Virus record (IMG/VR): IMGVR_UViG_3300043409_000891
Coordinates: 1 to 32,055 of that record
Length of the DNA stretch: 32,055 nucleotides
Source: a virus
Direction: 5' to 3' (one strand)
Positions 1 to 7,732 of the stretch are shown one piece after another. The notes under the pieces are model-generated. The model did no database searches, was not told the DNA's origin, and saw only the letters and a program-made list of their open reading frames with translations. A program made the position numbers and the translations under genes. How positions within the stretch are numbered: the first letter of the stretch is position 1; each line of letters opens with the position of its first letter.

Positions 1-668
1 GACCGGAAGCAGCACGAAACCCAGTCTTGCATAAGGGGGGTGTTCCCGGTATTAAGTTGGTGTGCCGAGTACGCCGAAGTCCAAGGGTACACATCAGTAG
101 GCAGGCCGAAGTGTTTCCGTGCTTCTAGTACTCGACCGGGAACAACGGTGATTGGCACCCGTTGGGTCATTTGCGCAACCACGGCGGCAGTCTCAGGCAT
201 GGAATCTCCGGAGTCGCAATGGTACACCGTCATACGGTCCCAGTACGGCCGCAGGAGGAACAGCGCGGCGGTCGAGTCCTTACCCCCTGAAAACTGGAAC
301 GCGATGCGCTCGTGGCGGGCTATTACCTGCTCCACAGTCTCCGGAAAAAACGACCTTAAGTCGTACACCGGCTCCGTACGCGCAGCCAAGACTTCCAGCT
401 TTGCCAACGACTCTGGGGTGTGCGTGAACCGGTCTTCTCCGTTGCACTGGAAGTCTCGGCACACTTGGGGGCGGGCGTCGTACGCGGTGCACGAGCCTGC
501 TTTGTACGCGGGGCAATGCGCAGAAGTATTCACGGCCGACGGCCTCCCCGGTGCCACTCCAAGGGCTACACCCACGGCAAGAGCTTCACTGCGCGTGACT
601 GGCAAGAGCATGGCTGTACCCCCCACTTCGCAGCACTTGCCACACCCCTTTTTACATTCCAGTTTCAT
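1..668 (-). CDS. YkgJ-type cysteine cluster fused to PAPS-reductase-like PP-loop protein (3' end cut off)
   Basis: The first 222 codons are visible; the C-terminus lies beyond the left edge. Residues 5-75 hold Cys 5, 9, 12, 13, 52, 60, 70 and 75 in a C-x3-C-x2-CC ... C-x2-Y-x2-RP-x2-CR-F layout, as in the YkgJ (UPF0153) metal- or Fe-S-binding family. Residues 124-133 read FQFSGGKDST, the PP-loop ATP-pyrophosphatase motif of PAPS reductases and DndC-like proteins, followed by a Rossmann-like stretch with HCDSGDSMPET. A WVSCCFR segment at the edge resembles the C-terminal CC motif of that family. The ATG shares one base with the TGA of the upstream virion gene, so translation is probably coupled. 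The PP-loop call is strong. The substrate (sulfur transfer, DNA or RNA thiolation, or sulfate reduction) cannot be told. Confidence 0.85.
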   Translation of the reverse strand, partial: MKLECKKGCGKCCEVGGTAMLLPVTRSEALAVGVALGVAPGRPSAVNTSAHCPAYKAGSCTAYDARPQVCRDFQCNGEDRFTHTPESLAKLEVLAARTEPVYDLRSFFPETVEQVIARHERIAFQFSGGKDSTAALFLLRPYWDRMTVYHCDSGDSMPETAAVVAQMTQRVPITVVPGRVLEARKHFGLPTDVYPWTSAYSAHQLNTGNTPLMQDWVSCCFR

Positions 669-2455
669 CAGTAAATCGCGGCCCCCGCGCCAATGGCGGT
701 TCCGAGTAGTTGCCCGCTCTGACCCGCTGCCGCCGTGTTGGCTTGAGAAACCATGTTGTTGTAGCTGTTCTGCGCGTTGAGAACGCCGCCGAGGCCCGTA
801 ATGTTCTGCCCCATACCCGTCTGCTGGAACCCTGCGCCCTGTGCCATACCCGTAAGAAGCTGTCCGCCCGGCTGCATCGTGTTGGCAACAGCCGCGTTCC
901 CCGCGTTGGTGGACACCCCGTACGCACCCTGAGACGCCCCGGGGAGGTTGCGGTACAGCCCGGCCACGTCCAGTTTGCGGGCCCAGTTAGTGGAATCGTC
1001 CTGCAACCGGAGATTGCGGTTGTTCATATTGCGTTGCAGTCCAAGCTGGCCCTGCTCCATATTCATCCCGCGATTGGCAAGCAGCCCCTGCGTCATCCGG
1101 TCGTTGGATGCGTTGCGGGAATCATAATCCTGAGCCAAGGCAGCACGGCGCTGGTCGTATACCTGATTGCCTTGCGCGTACGAGCGGTCCATCCCGGCGT
1201 ACCGACGGTCCAAGTCTTCATTACTCTGGGCGCGGGCTTGGTTCATCCCGGCGTACCGCTGGGCATATTCCTCGTTAGTCAGGGCGCGGGCTTGGTTCAT
1301 GGCTCCGTACCGCTGGTCGTATGCTTGGTTGCCTTGCGCGTATTCGTCTCCCATTGCAGCCCGGCTCTGGTCGTACTGGGCATTACGCGCTTGGTAGTTT
1401 TGACCGATGAGCCCACGGGCTTGGTCTATGCCAGCGGTGCGAGCGGCGTTAGCCCGACTGGAGAGCAATCCAGCGTTTGAGTACCCCTGAGTGGCAGCAG
1501 CAGCAGCCATCCTCTCCGGCGAATACCCCAGCCGAGCGGCTTGGCGCATGAGCATACCGGCTTGCTGCGTCATCCCACTGCGGGCGTCAGCCGTCGCGTT
1601 ATCTACACCGAAGTCGATGTCGGCCCGGCGGGCGTCGTAAATACCCCGATTACCACCGGTCATCAACTCGCGTTCGGACGTATTAGCGGCGTCGTTCCGG
1701 TTGGCGTAGTCCCGCATCGCCTGTGACCGGGAGGCATTCGTGCCGTATTGCTGCGCCGAAAACTGATCTAAACCAGCCGTACGCGATCTCGCATCAGCCA
1801 TCTGTTGGGCCGATAACTGGTCCATTCCAGCCGTACGACTCCTACCTTCGGCCATTTGCTGGGCCGAGAATTGGTCCATGTTCAAGCGTTGCGCCATGTT
1901 CGCGTCTTGTTGCCCACGAGACTGCGCTTCCAACCCAGCACGCCCAACTACGTCTGCTGCTTGGTTGGCGTCATAGCGAGACAAGATGCCTTGGCGGTCA
2001 GCCTCCGCTTGGCCTCGCATCGAGTCGTAATTGCTGCCTATAGCCGCACGGTCAGCCTCATCCCGCGCCGTAAAGTCCGTCGTCGACTGGCGATTGAGCG
2101 ACTCTTCGACCGGCCGCTGATTGGCCTTCATGTAGTTGTAGTAGTCGTCCCCCTGCGTCCTCGCCTGATCCATCAAGGCGATCTGCGAGTTCGACACCCG
2201 GTCGGAAACTCCTCGGTTGATGTCGTACTGACGGCGAGTCTCAGCTAGTTGCTCGCGGCCGAGGGTTGCGCCTATCTGAGCAGCTTCCGTGGAGGAGGTA
2301 GCCAGCGGGGTGTAATCCGGCGGTGGAGGGGGGGCCGGAGCATCACCACCAAAGATGAAATCGTTGTAAACGACTTTGCCCCACGAATGCTTCGGGAACG
2401 CGGCATTCGGGTCGCCCAGAGGAATGTCCCCGGCGGGGTTAAGGCGCATACGCAT
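668..2455 (-). CDS. Repeat-rich virion protein, candidate DNA-ejection/internal protein
   Basis: This 595-residue protein is rich in Gln, Ala, Arg, Asn and Tyr. I chose the ATG at 2455 because an AGGAGG sequence sits 8 bases before it; a TTG six codons earlier lies upstream of that ribosome site. After a proline run (about residues 42-46) most of the protein is predicted helical. Residues about 194-236 hold three 18-residue repeats with core DQ(F/L)SAQQ. Residues about 354-444 hold further repeats of the types YAQGNQ-YDQR and RYAGMNQAR. The C-terminal ~100 residues are Gly/Ala/Gln-rich. No enzyme motif is visible. Length, composition and position downstream of the tail genes fit an ejection or internal virion protein of a short-tailed phage, but this is inferred from context. 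Its start overlaps the upstream GNAT-like gene by 17 bases. Confidence 0.6.
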   Translation of the reverse strand: MRMRLNPAGDIPLGDPNAAFPKHSWGKVVYNDFIFGGDAPAPPPPPDYTPLATSSTEAAQIGATLGREQLAETRRQYDINRGVSDRVSNSQIALMDQARTQGDDYYNYMKANQRPVEESLNRQSTTDFTARDEADRAAIGSNYDSMRGQAEADRQGILSRYDANQAADVVGRAGLEAQSRGQQDANMAQRLNMDQFSAQQMAEGRSRTAGMDQLSAQQMADARSRTAGLDQFSAQQYGTNASRSQAMRDYANRNDAANTSERELMTGGNRGIYDARRADIDFGVDNATADARSGMTQQAGMLMRQAARLGYSPERMAAAAATQGYSNAGLLSSRANAARTAGIDQARGLIGQNYQARNAQYDQSRAAMGDEYAQGNQAYDQRYGAMNQARALTNEEYAQRYAGMNQARAQSNEDLDRRYAGMDRSYAQGNQVYDQRRAALAQDYDSRNASNDRMTQGLLANRGMNMEQGQLGLQRNMNNRNLRLQDDSTNWARKLDVAGLYRNLPGASQGAYGVSTNAGNAAVANTMQPGGQLLTGMAQGAGFQQTGMGQNITGLGGVLNAQNSYNNMVSQANTAAAGQSGQLLGTAIGAGAAIY

Positions 2456-2798
2456 ATTCACACCCTCCTGCAATTCTTTGTTTTAGGACCATACCGCCGA
2501 TGGTTGCCATCTTGGCCCCTACGCTGTCGAAGCGCACTTTCGTAAGTGTATATCCTCTGGCGTTTGCCCACTCGGCAATCTGCCGAAGACGCCGCCTAGA
2601 GGCCCATTTCCCACGGAATTCGGGGAGTACGCCAAGGTGAAAATACCGGTCTTTCCCTGCCACAGCCCCAGCTACGGCACCATCCAGAAATAAAGCAACT
2701 ACGTCCCACCCAGCCGGGTCAACCAACCCCCGGTCGCGGTAGCACTTCACAAACACGTCGTGTGCCGTTGGGTGAGGGGCGATGGTGAACTCGGTCAT
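2439..2798 (-). CDS. GNAT-like acetyltransferase fold protein
   Basis: The 119-residue product has the order expected of a short GNAT domain: a strand around VVALFLDGAVAGAVAG, a strand plus turn FHLGVLPEFRGKWASRR resembling motif A (V-x-P-x-x-R-G-K), a helix QIAEWANARG, and a final strand with VGAKMATIGGMVLKQR. The classic R/Q-x-x-G-x-G/A pyrophosphate loop is degenerate, so catalysis is uncertain. Similar small GNAT-like proteins are common among virion genes of short-tailed phages. The gene overlaps the preceding one by ATGA, placing it in the tail and ejection operon. It could be an active acetyltransferase or a structural relic of the fold. Confidence 0.55.
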   Translation of the reverse strand: MTEFTIAPHPTAHDVFVKCYRDRGLVDPAGWDVVALFLDGAVAGAVAGKDRYFHLGVLPEFRGKWASRRRLRQIAEWANARGYTLTKVRFDSVGAKMATIGGMVLKQRIAGGCEYAYAP

Positions 2799-2992
2799 CC
2801 CTGCAATAACTCCAGTATTTCGTTGATCTTGGCCGCGATCTCCGGGGCCGTTACGGTGTCAGGGTTGGGGATCAGCGCAACGGTGGACCGCCTGCGACCC
2901 ATAATGATCTCCAAGGACTCGGCCACAGCCCCATCAAACCGGGTGCGACTCTCACCAGTTTTTGGCAATGAAGGGATACCGGGCTTCTTCAT
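2795..2992 (-). CDS. Small phage protein of unknown function
   Basis: This 65-residue protein has a basic, proline-containing N-terminus (MKKPGIPSLPKTGESRTRFD), a middle segment ESLEIIMGRRR, and a C-terminal helix ending EIAAKINEILELLQG. No domain is recognised. It overlaps both neighbours by four bases (ATGA), with a tail-nozzle candidate upstream and the GNAT-like gene downstream. That tight packing and the intact frame argue that it is real. Composition suggests a small virion-associated or assembly protein, but nothing in the sequence fixes a function. Confidence 0.6.
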   Translation of the reverse strand: MKKPGIPSLPKTGESRTRFDGAVAESLEIIMGRRRSTVALIPNPDTVTAPEIAAKINEILELLQG

Positions 2993-5004
2993 CCGTCTTT
3001 TAATCCGATCATGGTTTCGGCAATACGCACTTCTTTAATGTTGCACTGCGCCAGAACCTCGATGTGGAACACGTCGCGCTTGTACCCAGCCGGGAGCCGG
3101 AATGCCGTGTTGTTGCTGACCGTGCGGGTAGCGAGCAGGGTGTCGTCGCTATAGAGATTGAAAGTCACCTCGTTGGTGACTGCGTTTTCCGGGTAAGCGA
3201 CCATGGCAGACCCGTTGATGGGGTACGCAGAAACAATCGAAGCGTTGATCGACCCTTTGACCGCTTGGGGGGACGCCGCAATCAGGGCGGCGTTGGCGGC
3301 TACCACAACAGCTTGAGCAGCATCTATCGCCGCTTGCTGCGCCGGATCTATGACAAGATCGAAGTCAACTTTTGCAGCCCCCAAGTTCACCGGGGCCGGA
3401 AATACAAACTCCTTACTCATCCAATCGGAAAACAACACAACTTTATCCGGGTCGTCCCAAAGGAGTATCCCTTCGCTTGTTGTCAGGTACAGTTCACCCG
3501 TCGCCTCATCCGTGTACAACTCGTAGGCCGACACGTCCGCAGTGGTATGTAATTCCCCGTCGAAAATCAGTATTTTTTTGGTTCCGGCATCATTGTCGTA
3601 CGCCACATACATACGTTCGTTGGCGGTAGCGCACACCATGGTGCTGGGGTTGAGGTCATCCCATTCGTCCCGGGTATAGAATGGTTTGGTGAAAAGGGCC
3701 GCACCTGACGGTCCCGCGCTGATTAGACCATGCTTCGATGCGTACAGGACCCCGCCCGCGTAGCTGATAACGCTGCGCTTGGACAAGCATGGGTACATAC
3801 CCGGCACGTTTTCCCCGGACATGGACAATGGCTCCGTGCCGGTAACCACGAAAGGCGTACCCGCCGTGGCCATGATGATGGTCGAACCTGACGTAGCCAA
3901 TCCAACGCCATTAAACCCGGACGATAGCTGATACGCTGTTGGCCACGCGTGGGGTTGGGTAGGCTCGGAAAAGCACAGCAAGTTGTTGACAAACCCTACC
4001 AACGCGCCTGAAGAGTGGACACATAGTCCAGTCAATCCAACCGGGGGCGGTACCCACCCGACAGAGACCAGATCGTCCCCGGCGATAAGGGAGTCCGACA
4101 GGGTGTCGCTGTACGTCGTGGTTGCGACTGCAACTCCAGTAGCGTTGATTAACTGAAATACACCGGTAGTCCCGGTCGTACGGTACAGGTTCTTGGTCAT
4201 GCCGCTGATATTCCACGGCGTGCTTCGAGACCACGATACGGCCGTTGCGTAGTTACCAGCAACCGTGAACGTGGACGCGGAGGGAACGGAGGCCACCGTA
4301 AACGTGCCCAGAACCGTAGGAGATGCGTTGCTCAACACCACGGAGTCACCTACCCGCAACCAGTGCTTAGCCGCCGCAGTAGCAGTAAAGGTTGTCACCG
4401 AAGAAAACGCGGCCGTCCCGACCCCTGAGTTGGCGGGAGCGGTGTCCATCGCGGCAATAGCCCACGTACCGTCGGGCTTACCCGTAGCCGAGAGCGACAG
4501 CGGAGAAGGGGAAGATTCCTCCCCCAAGGCGGTTTCAAACGTGTAGCAGTAGAACCGCGTTACATCCGTGGCCACGCCACCCGAGGGGGTCACTGTAGGG
4601 GCTGTCTGCGGTGTCGGCACACCTAGCGTGAACTCGGAAGCGGCCAAGGGGAAGTTGTTGGTGCTGCCGACAACAGCAGACGTGTACACCGCCATCTTGG
4701 GTACGCCATCGCCGGTCCAGCAGAACCGGGACGTAACGTCCGTGGGCAACGGAGCGCGAACACAGTCGACGTCAACCGGCCACGAAAACCAGTCGGACGA
4801 GGACGTGCCGTTACGTGCTTTGAATATGGACAGCGCCGGGTTTGTTTTCGGTGTAAGGGGGACATACGATAGCCCCGGCTCGCGCAAAGGACGAAGTTCA
4901 CCCGACTGGAGTTTGATGTTGATAGCCCTTTGCGCCGCCGTAGGGGGCAAAAGACGCTTCCCGATTAGCGGAAACAGTCCTCCAAAGGGGGCGAATTTGA
5001 TCAT
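2989..5004 (-). CDS. Large virion protein, tail nozzle/tubular protein candidate
   Basis: This 671-residue protein is dominated by predicted beta strands, Gly/Ser/Thr turns and WD-like or FDG elements, as expected of a beta-propeller-like tail protein. The N-terminus (MIKFAPFGGLFPLIGKRLLPPTAAQRAINIKLQSGELRPL) is the type seen at the start of many podovirus nozzle or tubular proteins, where AAQRAINIKL leads into 'relative to input' strands. An Ala-rich helical patch (about DPAQQAAIDAAQAVVVAANAALI) lies near residue 560-580. The protein is about the size of podovirus tail tubular protein B. Placement between fibre or lysis genes and ejection candidates agrees. It could also be another propeller-like tail component; no catalytic motif is seen. 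Confidence 0.55.
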   Translation of the reverse strand: MIKFAPFGGLFPLIGKRLLPPTAAQRAINIKLQSGELRPLREPGLSYVPLTPKTNPALSIFKARNGTSSSDWFSWPVDVDCVRAPLPTDVTSRFCWTGDGVPKMAVYTSAVVGSTNNFPLAASEFTLGVPTPQTAPTVTPSGGVATDVTRFYCYTFETALGEESSPSPLSLSATGKPDGTWAIAAMDTAPANSGVGTAAFSSVTTFTATAAAKHWLRVGDSVVLSNASPTVLGTFTVASVPSASTFTVAGNYATAVSWSRSTPWNISGMTKNLYRTTGTTGVFQLINATGVAVATTTYSDTLSDSLIAGDDLVSVGWVPPPVGLTGLCVHSSGALVGFVNNLLCFSEPTQPHAWPTAYQLSSGFNGVGLATSGSTIIMATAGTPFVVTGTEPLSMSGENVPGMYPCLSKRSVISYAGGVLYASKHGLISAGPSGAALFTKPFYTRDEWDDLNPSTMVCATANERMYVAYDNDAGTKKILIFDGELHTTADVSAYELYTDEATGELYLTTSEGILLWDDPDKVVLFSDWMSKEFVFPAPVNLGAAKVDFDLVIDPAQQAAIDAAQAVVVAANAALIAASPQAVKGSINASIVSAYPINGSAMVAYPENAVTNEVTFNLYSDDTLLATRTVSNNTAFRLPAGYKRDVFHIEVLAQCNIKEVRIAETMIGLKDG

Positions 5005-5060
5005 TGCTGGATAGTAGCCTTGAACGCCGTGGTTGCTTGTTCCCTAGTAAACGTAATCAT
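5001..5060 (-). CDS. 19-residue micro-ORF coupled to the tail gene
   Basis: The peptide reads MITFTREQATTAFKATIQQ. Its ATG overlaps the TGA of the upstream 51-residue gene (ATGA), and its own TGA overlaps the ATG of the 671-residue tail gene (again ATGA). An AGGAA lies about six bases before the start. It fills the gap between two genes exactly, so ribosomes could pass from gene to gene. It may be a coupling leader or a functional micro-protein. The sequence shows coupling geometry only. Confidence 0.4.
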   Translation of the reverse strand: MITFTREQATTAFKATIQQ

Positions 5061-5212
5061 TTTTCGTTCCTTTTGTTGAACAACTCAAACAGCGTTTTGA
5101 TCTTTTCTTCCAGTACCGCAACTCTTAGGTCAATCTTTGACAGCACAATGATTAGCGTGATCAAGGCCAACAGAATGGGCCACGCCTTCACCAGCATATC
5201 AAAGGTGTCCAC
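5057..5212 (-). CDS. Small single-pass membrane protein with coiled-coil tail, possible lysis accessory
   Basis: This 51-residue product starts at GTG, which overlaps the TAG of the gene before it (TAGTG). A hydrophobic segment AWPILLALITLIIVLS at about residues 10-24 is followed by an amphipathic charged helix, KIDLRVAVLEEKIKTLFELFNKRNEK, with a leucine heptad look. An N-terminal membrane anchor plus coiled coil is the architecture of small spanin- or antiholin-like phage proteins. It sits in a four-gene block of tiny membrane or helical proteins. No lipobox or specific family is recognised. Confidence 0.55.
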   Translation of the reverse strand: MDTFDMLVKAWPILLALITLIIVLSKIDLRVAVLEEKIKTLFELFNKRNEK

Positions 5213-5379
5213 TACACGGCCTTGGTCACAAGGTGGAGCAGCAAGGCAATAATGAACCCCGCAATGGTAATGCCGATATGTTCAATCCGTTTCAACCGAG
5301 CGTTGATCGTGTCGTAGCGCAGTTCGCATACAGCTTCATGCGAGGTCAGGCGAACATCCAATTCGTTAACGGTCGCCAT
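5212..5379 (-). CDS. Small protein with coiled coil and C-terminal membrane anchor (haemolysin XhlA-like layout)
   Basis: The 55-residue product begins MATVNELDVRLTSHEAVCEL; an alternative ATG lies one codon earlier at 5382. Residues 1-34 form a charged amphipathic helix (NELDVRLTSHE ... YDTINARLKRIEHI). Residues about 36-51 (GITIAGFIIALLLHLV) form one membrane helix ending TKAV. This N-terminal coiled coil with a C-terminal anchor matches the layout of XhlA-type lysis-associated proteins. The start overlaps the TGA of the upstream holin-like gene. The function is inferred from architecture and neighbours. Confidence 0.6.
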   Translation of the reverse strand: MATVNELDVRLTSHEAVCELRYDTINARLKRIEHIGITIAGFIIALLLHLVTKAV

Positions 5380-5561
5380 CATTTATCCGACACGGGTTGA
5401 GTGGTCATAAACCGCAGCACAACGATTGCCACCGCAATGACCCCGCCGATTGCCGCTTGAACTGCGGGTTGCACGGGAATCTGGAAGAGGAAGCCCTGCG
5501 CGACGGAAAGAAGCGCAACGATGATGCCGAGCCAGACTGTTTTTGATCTAAGGATGTTCAT
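5379..5561 (-). CDS. Two-TM holin-like protein
   Basis: This 60-residue protein has a short basic N-terminus (MNILRSKTV), a first hydrophobic helix about residues 9-26 (VWLGIIVALLSVAQGFLF), a short turn with prolines (QIPVQP), a second hydrophobic helix about 34-51 (VQAAIGGVIAVAIVVLRFM) and a polar tail. Two helices with a short loop and a length near 60 are typical of small class II holins and of phage membrane proteins annotated as such. It neighbours two other tiny membrane proteins. A separate 3TM-type holin candidate lies beside the lysozyme at 13.8-14.3 kb, so which one forms the lysis hole is open. Confidence 0.55.
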   Translation of the reverse strand: MNILRSKTVWLGIIVALLSVAQGFLFQIPVQPAVQAAIGGVIAVAIVVLRFMTTQPVSDK

Positions 5562-5573
5562 AGGTGCGCGTCC

Positions 5574-5732
5574 TTATTCTTCTTTGACTACGGGTTTGGT
5601 CAGTTCATCAATCCTACGCCCCGCCGCAGCCAGCAGCGCACGGAGATGCACGACCTCATTCAACGCTGCGTCCCGCTGCATCTGGACGGCTTGCACAATG
5701 TCCTGCGGCTCAGTCTTCAGTTCTTCGCTCAC
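5574..5732 (-). CDS. Small coiled-coil protein of unknown function
   Basis: This 52-residue protein starts at GTG (5732), preceded by AAGGAAACCCC, and ends at TAA (5574). The product is one long charged helix with Leu/Ile/Val spacing (DIVQAVQMQRDAALNEVVHL, then RALLAAAGRRIDELTKPV). No membrane segment is present. It lies between the tail fibre and the holin-like gene and is probably expressed with them. Such small helical proteins often accompany fibre or lysis genes, but no family was recognised. Confidence 0.6.
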   Translation of the reverse strand: MSEELKTEPQDIVQAVQMQRDAALNEVVHLRALLAAAGRRIDELTKPVVKEE

Positions 5733-5741
5733 GGGGTTTCC

Positions 5742-7730
5742 TTATGGGTGGGAGGATTTGTAGGCTTGGAAGTCGGCGGCGAGTTCTTTGATTGCTGCCA
5801 CAAGTAACGGGATCATATCCGTGTACTGCACCCCTAACTTATCTGGGTCAGACGCTTCAACTGCTTCCGGAAATACTGCTTGAACGTCCTGTGCAATCAA
5901 AAAACTACGGCGAGTTTCTTCTGAATCAGTTTTGAATTTGCCGATAACCGCACGAAGGGTAGACACTTTGCTGACCGCGTCCGTTATGGGTTCAATGATG
6001 TCTTTTAACCGCTCGTCAGATGTGGCAGTCCACGCGGTCGCCGCTGGAACAATATAAACACCAGTCCCCGCCGAAGTAACTACCTCATAACTACCGTCTG
6101 TGCGGAAAGGGTTGATACCAACATACCAACGCTTGGTAGCAGAGCCAGAGTCTGTTCCGTAAAGCTGCATATACGCTGATTTGGATGCCCCAGACTGCGT
6201 AGCACCGACCAACAAATATTGACCCCCTGTTGCGGAAACCACATCCATTGACCCACCAAAAACAGAATTCGCCCCGACAAAATAAACCGGGTAGTTCGTG
6301 CCATCGGTAATACCTAAGTTACCGTTGTTGTATATCTGCCAAGTCGTTGCGGTTGCATTGGTTTTTGCGAGGTAGATGGTTGGCTGTGTTGCGTGGTTTA
6401 TAGTCAACGTGCCAACACCCGCAGATGCTGCGCCTATTGTTGTCGCCCCCGTCACGCCTAGGGTGCCGGGTATGGTTACGGCACCTGCGACTACTTTAAG
6501 GTCAGCAGCAGCCCCGGCGATGCAAACCTGAAATCCACCAGATAGATTGTCTATCGCAACCATTGCTGCGTCCGCAGCGCCAGTTATTTCGGCGTAAGCA
6601 GAACCCGTTGCTTGGTAAATTACTTGTCCAGCATCGACAAAACATCCATACCCCGCTCTAGCACCTGTACCTCCACTAGCGTTTGTCGCGGAAAAGTTCG
6701 TGAGTGTGTTTTGCGCGACGCCAAGCGAAATGCCGGTCGTGCTGTTTATGTTCCCACTCGCATTGATCGCCGCCATCGTGCTGGTGCCCGTCACGCCGAG
6801 GGTGCCGGTTACGGCGATGCCCCCGGACAGCAGATCAAGGACGTTCGTGCCACCTACCGTAAACCCGAATGCGTTGGCGGTAGAAATTGCTCCCGGCCCC
6901 CATTGCCAGAGCGAGGCAGCGGCGTTGTATTTGCTGTTGAAGTAGCCTTTAGTTGTAAGGCTAAGTAATCCGTCAGTCCCAAGCGTCGAAAGCCCCGTCA
7001 CACCCAAAGTCGTCCCAACCGTAGCCGCTCCTGCCATTGCTACCGTGCCAGAGGCGTTGATCGCCGCCATCGTAGCGGTTCCACCAACACTAAGCGTTCC
7101 CGGAAGGGCCCCGTTGGACGCCCCGAACGCAGTCATGACGGTCCACGATGCCGCAGTCGTACCGGTTATAAGCACGCAGATAATATCTGCACTGTTTCCG
7201 GGCTGAATGGCAACAACGGCATTACTACCAGACGAATTTACGGTGACTATGCCCGTGCTGTTGTTGTTGATCGTGAACGACTTCCCGGTATACAACGTCG
7301 ACACTACCGGCAACACCACCGTGTGCGTAGTAGACCCGGTCAATGTCTGTATTTCTGTGCTGCCCTTGGTAAGAGTCAGCGTGCCAGCCGATGTTGCCGT
7401 AGTGGTGAACCCCGGACGCGTACGAAAGTCGGTCAACTCCCCAGCGGTAATACGCTGTTCAATCAGGTCGCCGATGGCCCACGTAGTTGCACTTGTCCCT
7501 TCCTCACCACGCGTAACCGTGAGCACATCCGAGGTAGCGGCACGGGCGGTGATCTTAATGACTTCCCTCGTACCGGCGGTATTCTCCAGCGTAATGAACG
7601 CAACGTCGGGGGAAACGATGAGGGGGAACCGGTCCCCGTGTCCGGTCTGAACCGTGACAGAGGTTTGCCCGCTGGAAGTGATGGCGGCGGCAAGAGTGGA
7701 GAACGCGTTGTTGTTGTACAGAGTAGGCAT
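5742..7730 (-). CDS. Tail fibre/spike with C-terminal S74 intramolecular chaperone
   Basis: This is a 662-residue receptor-binding fibre candidate. The N-terminal ~100 residues (LYNNNAFSTLAAAITSSGQT ... GDRFPLI ... TREVIKITARA ... LTVTRGEEGTSATTW) are the widespread phage fibre attachment module. The shaft is built of low-complexity beta repeats such as GTLGVTG-TMAAINASG. The last ~95 residues (about 568-662) carry TSDERLKDII, then FLIAQDVQAVFPEAV and YTDMIPLLVAAIKEL, the peptidase S74 chaperone seen in endosialidases and many fibres; it folds the trimer and then cuts itself off at the Ser of the SD-RLK motif. Start ATG 7730 follows the upstream TAA by two bases. The domain call is firm; the receptor is unknown. 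Confidence 0.9.
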   Translation of the reverse strand: MPTLYNNNAFSTLAAAITSSGQTSVTVQTGHGDRFPLIVSPDVAFITLENTAGTREVIKITARAATSDVLTVTRGEEGTSATTWAIGDLIEQRITAGELTDFRTRPGFTTTATSAGTLTLTKGSTEIQTLTGSTTHTVVLPVVSTLYTGKSFTINNNSTGIVTVNSSGSNAVVAIQPGNSADIICVLITGTTAASWTVMTAFGASNGALPGTLSVGGTATMAAINASGTVAMAGAATVGTTLGVTGLSTLGTDGLLSLTTKGYFNSKYNAAASLWQWGPGAISTANAFGFTVGGTNVLDLLSGGIAVTGTLGVTGTSTMAAINASGNINSTTGISLGVAQNTLTNFSATNASGGTGARAGYGCFVDAGQVIYQATGSAYAEITGAADAAMVAIDNLSGGFQVCIAGAAADLKVVAGAVTIPGTLGVTGATTIGAASAGVGTLTINHATQPTIYLAKTNATATTWQIYNNGNLGITDGTNYPVYFVGANSVFGGSMDVVSATGGQYLLVGATQSGASKSAYMQLYGTDSGSATKRWYVGINPFRTDGSYEVVTSAGTGVYIVPAATAWTATSDERLKDIIEPITDAVSKVSTLRAVIGKFKTDSEETRRSFLIAQDVQAVFPEAVEASDPDKLGVQYTDMIPLLVAAIKELAADFQAYKSSHP

Positions 7731-7732
7731 GG

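Noticed and set aside
40-780. Long plus-strand frame opposite the left-edge genes
   Set aside because: It is antisense to the YkgJ/PP-loop gene, whose conserved motifs are clear, and has no protein-like pattern.
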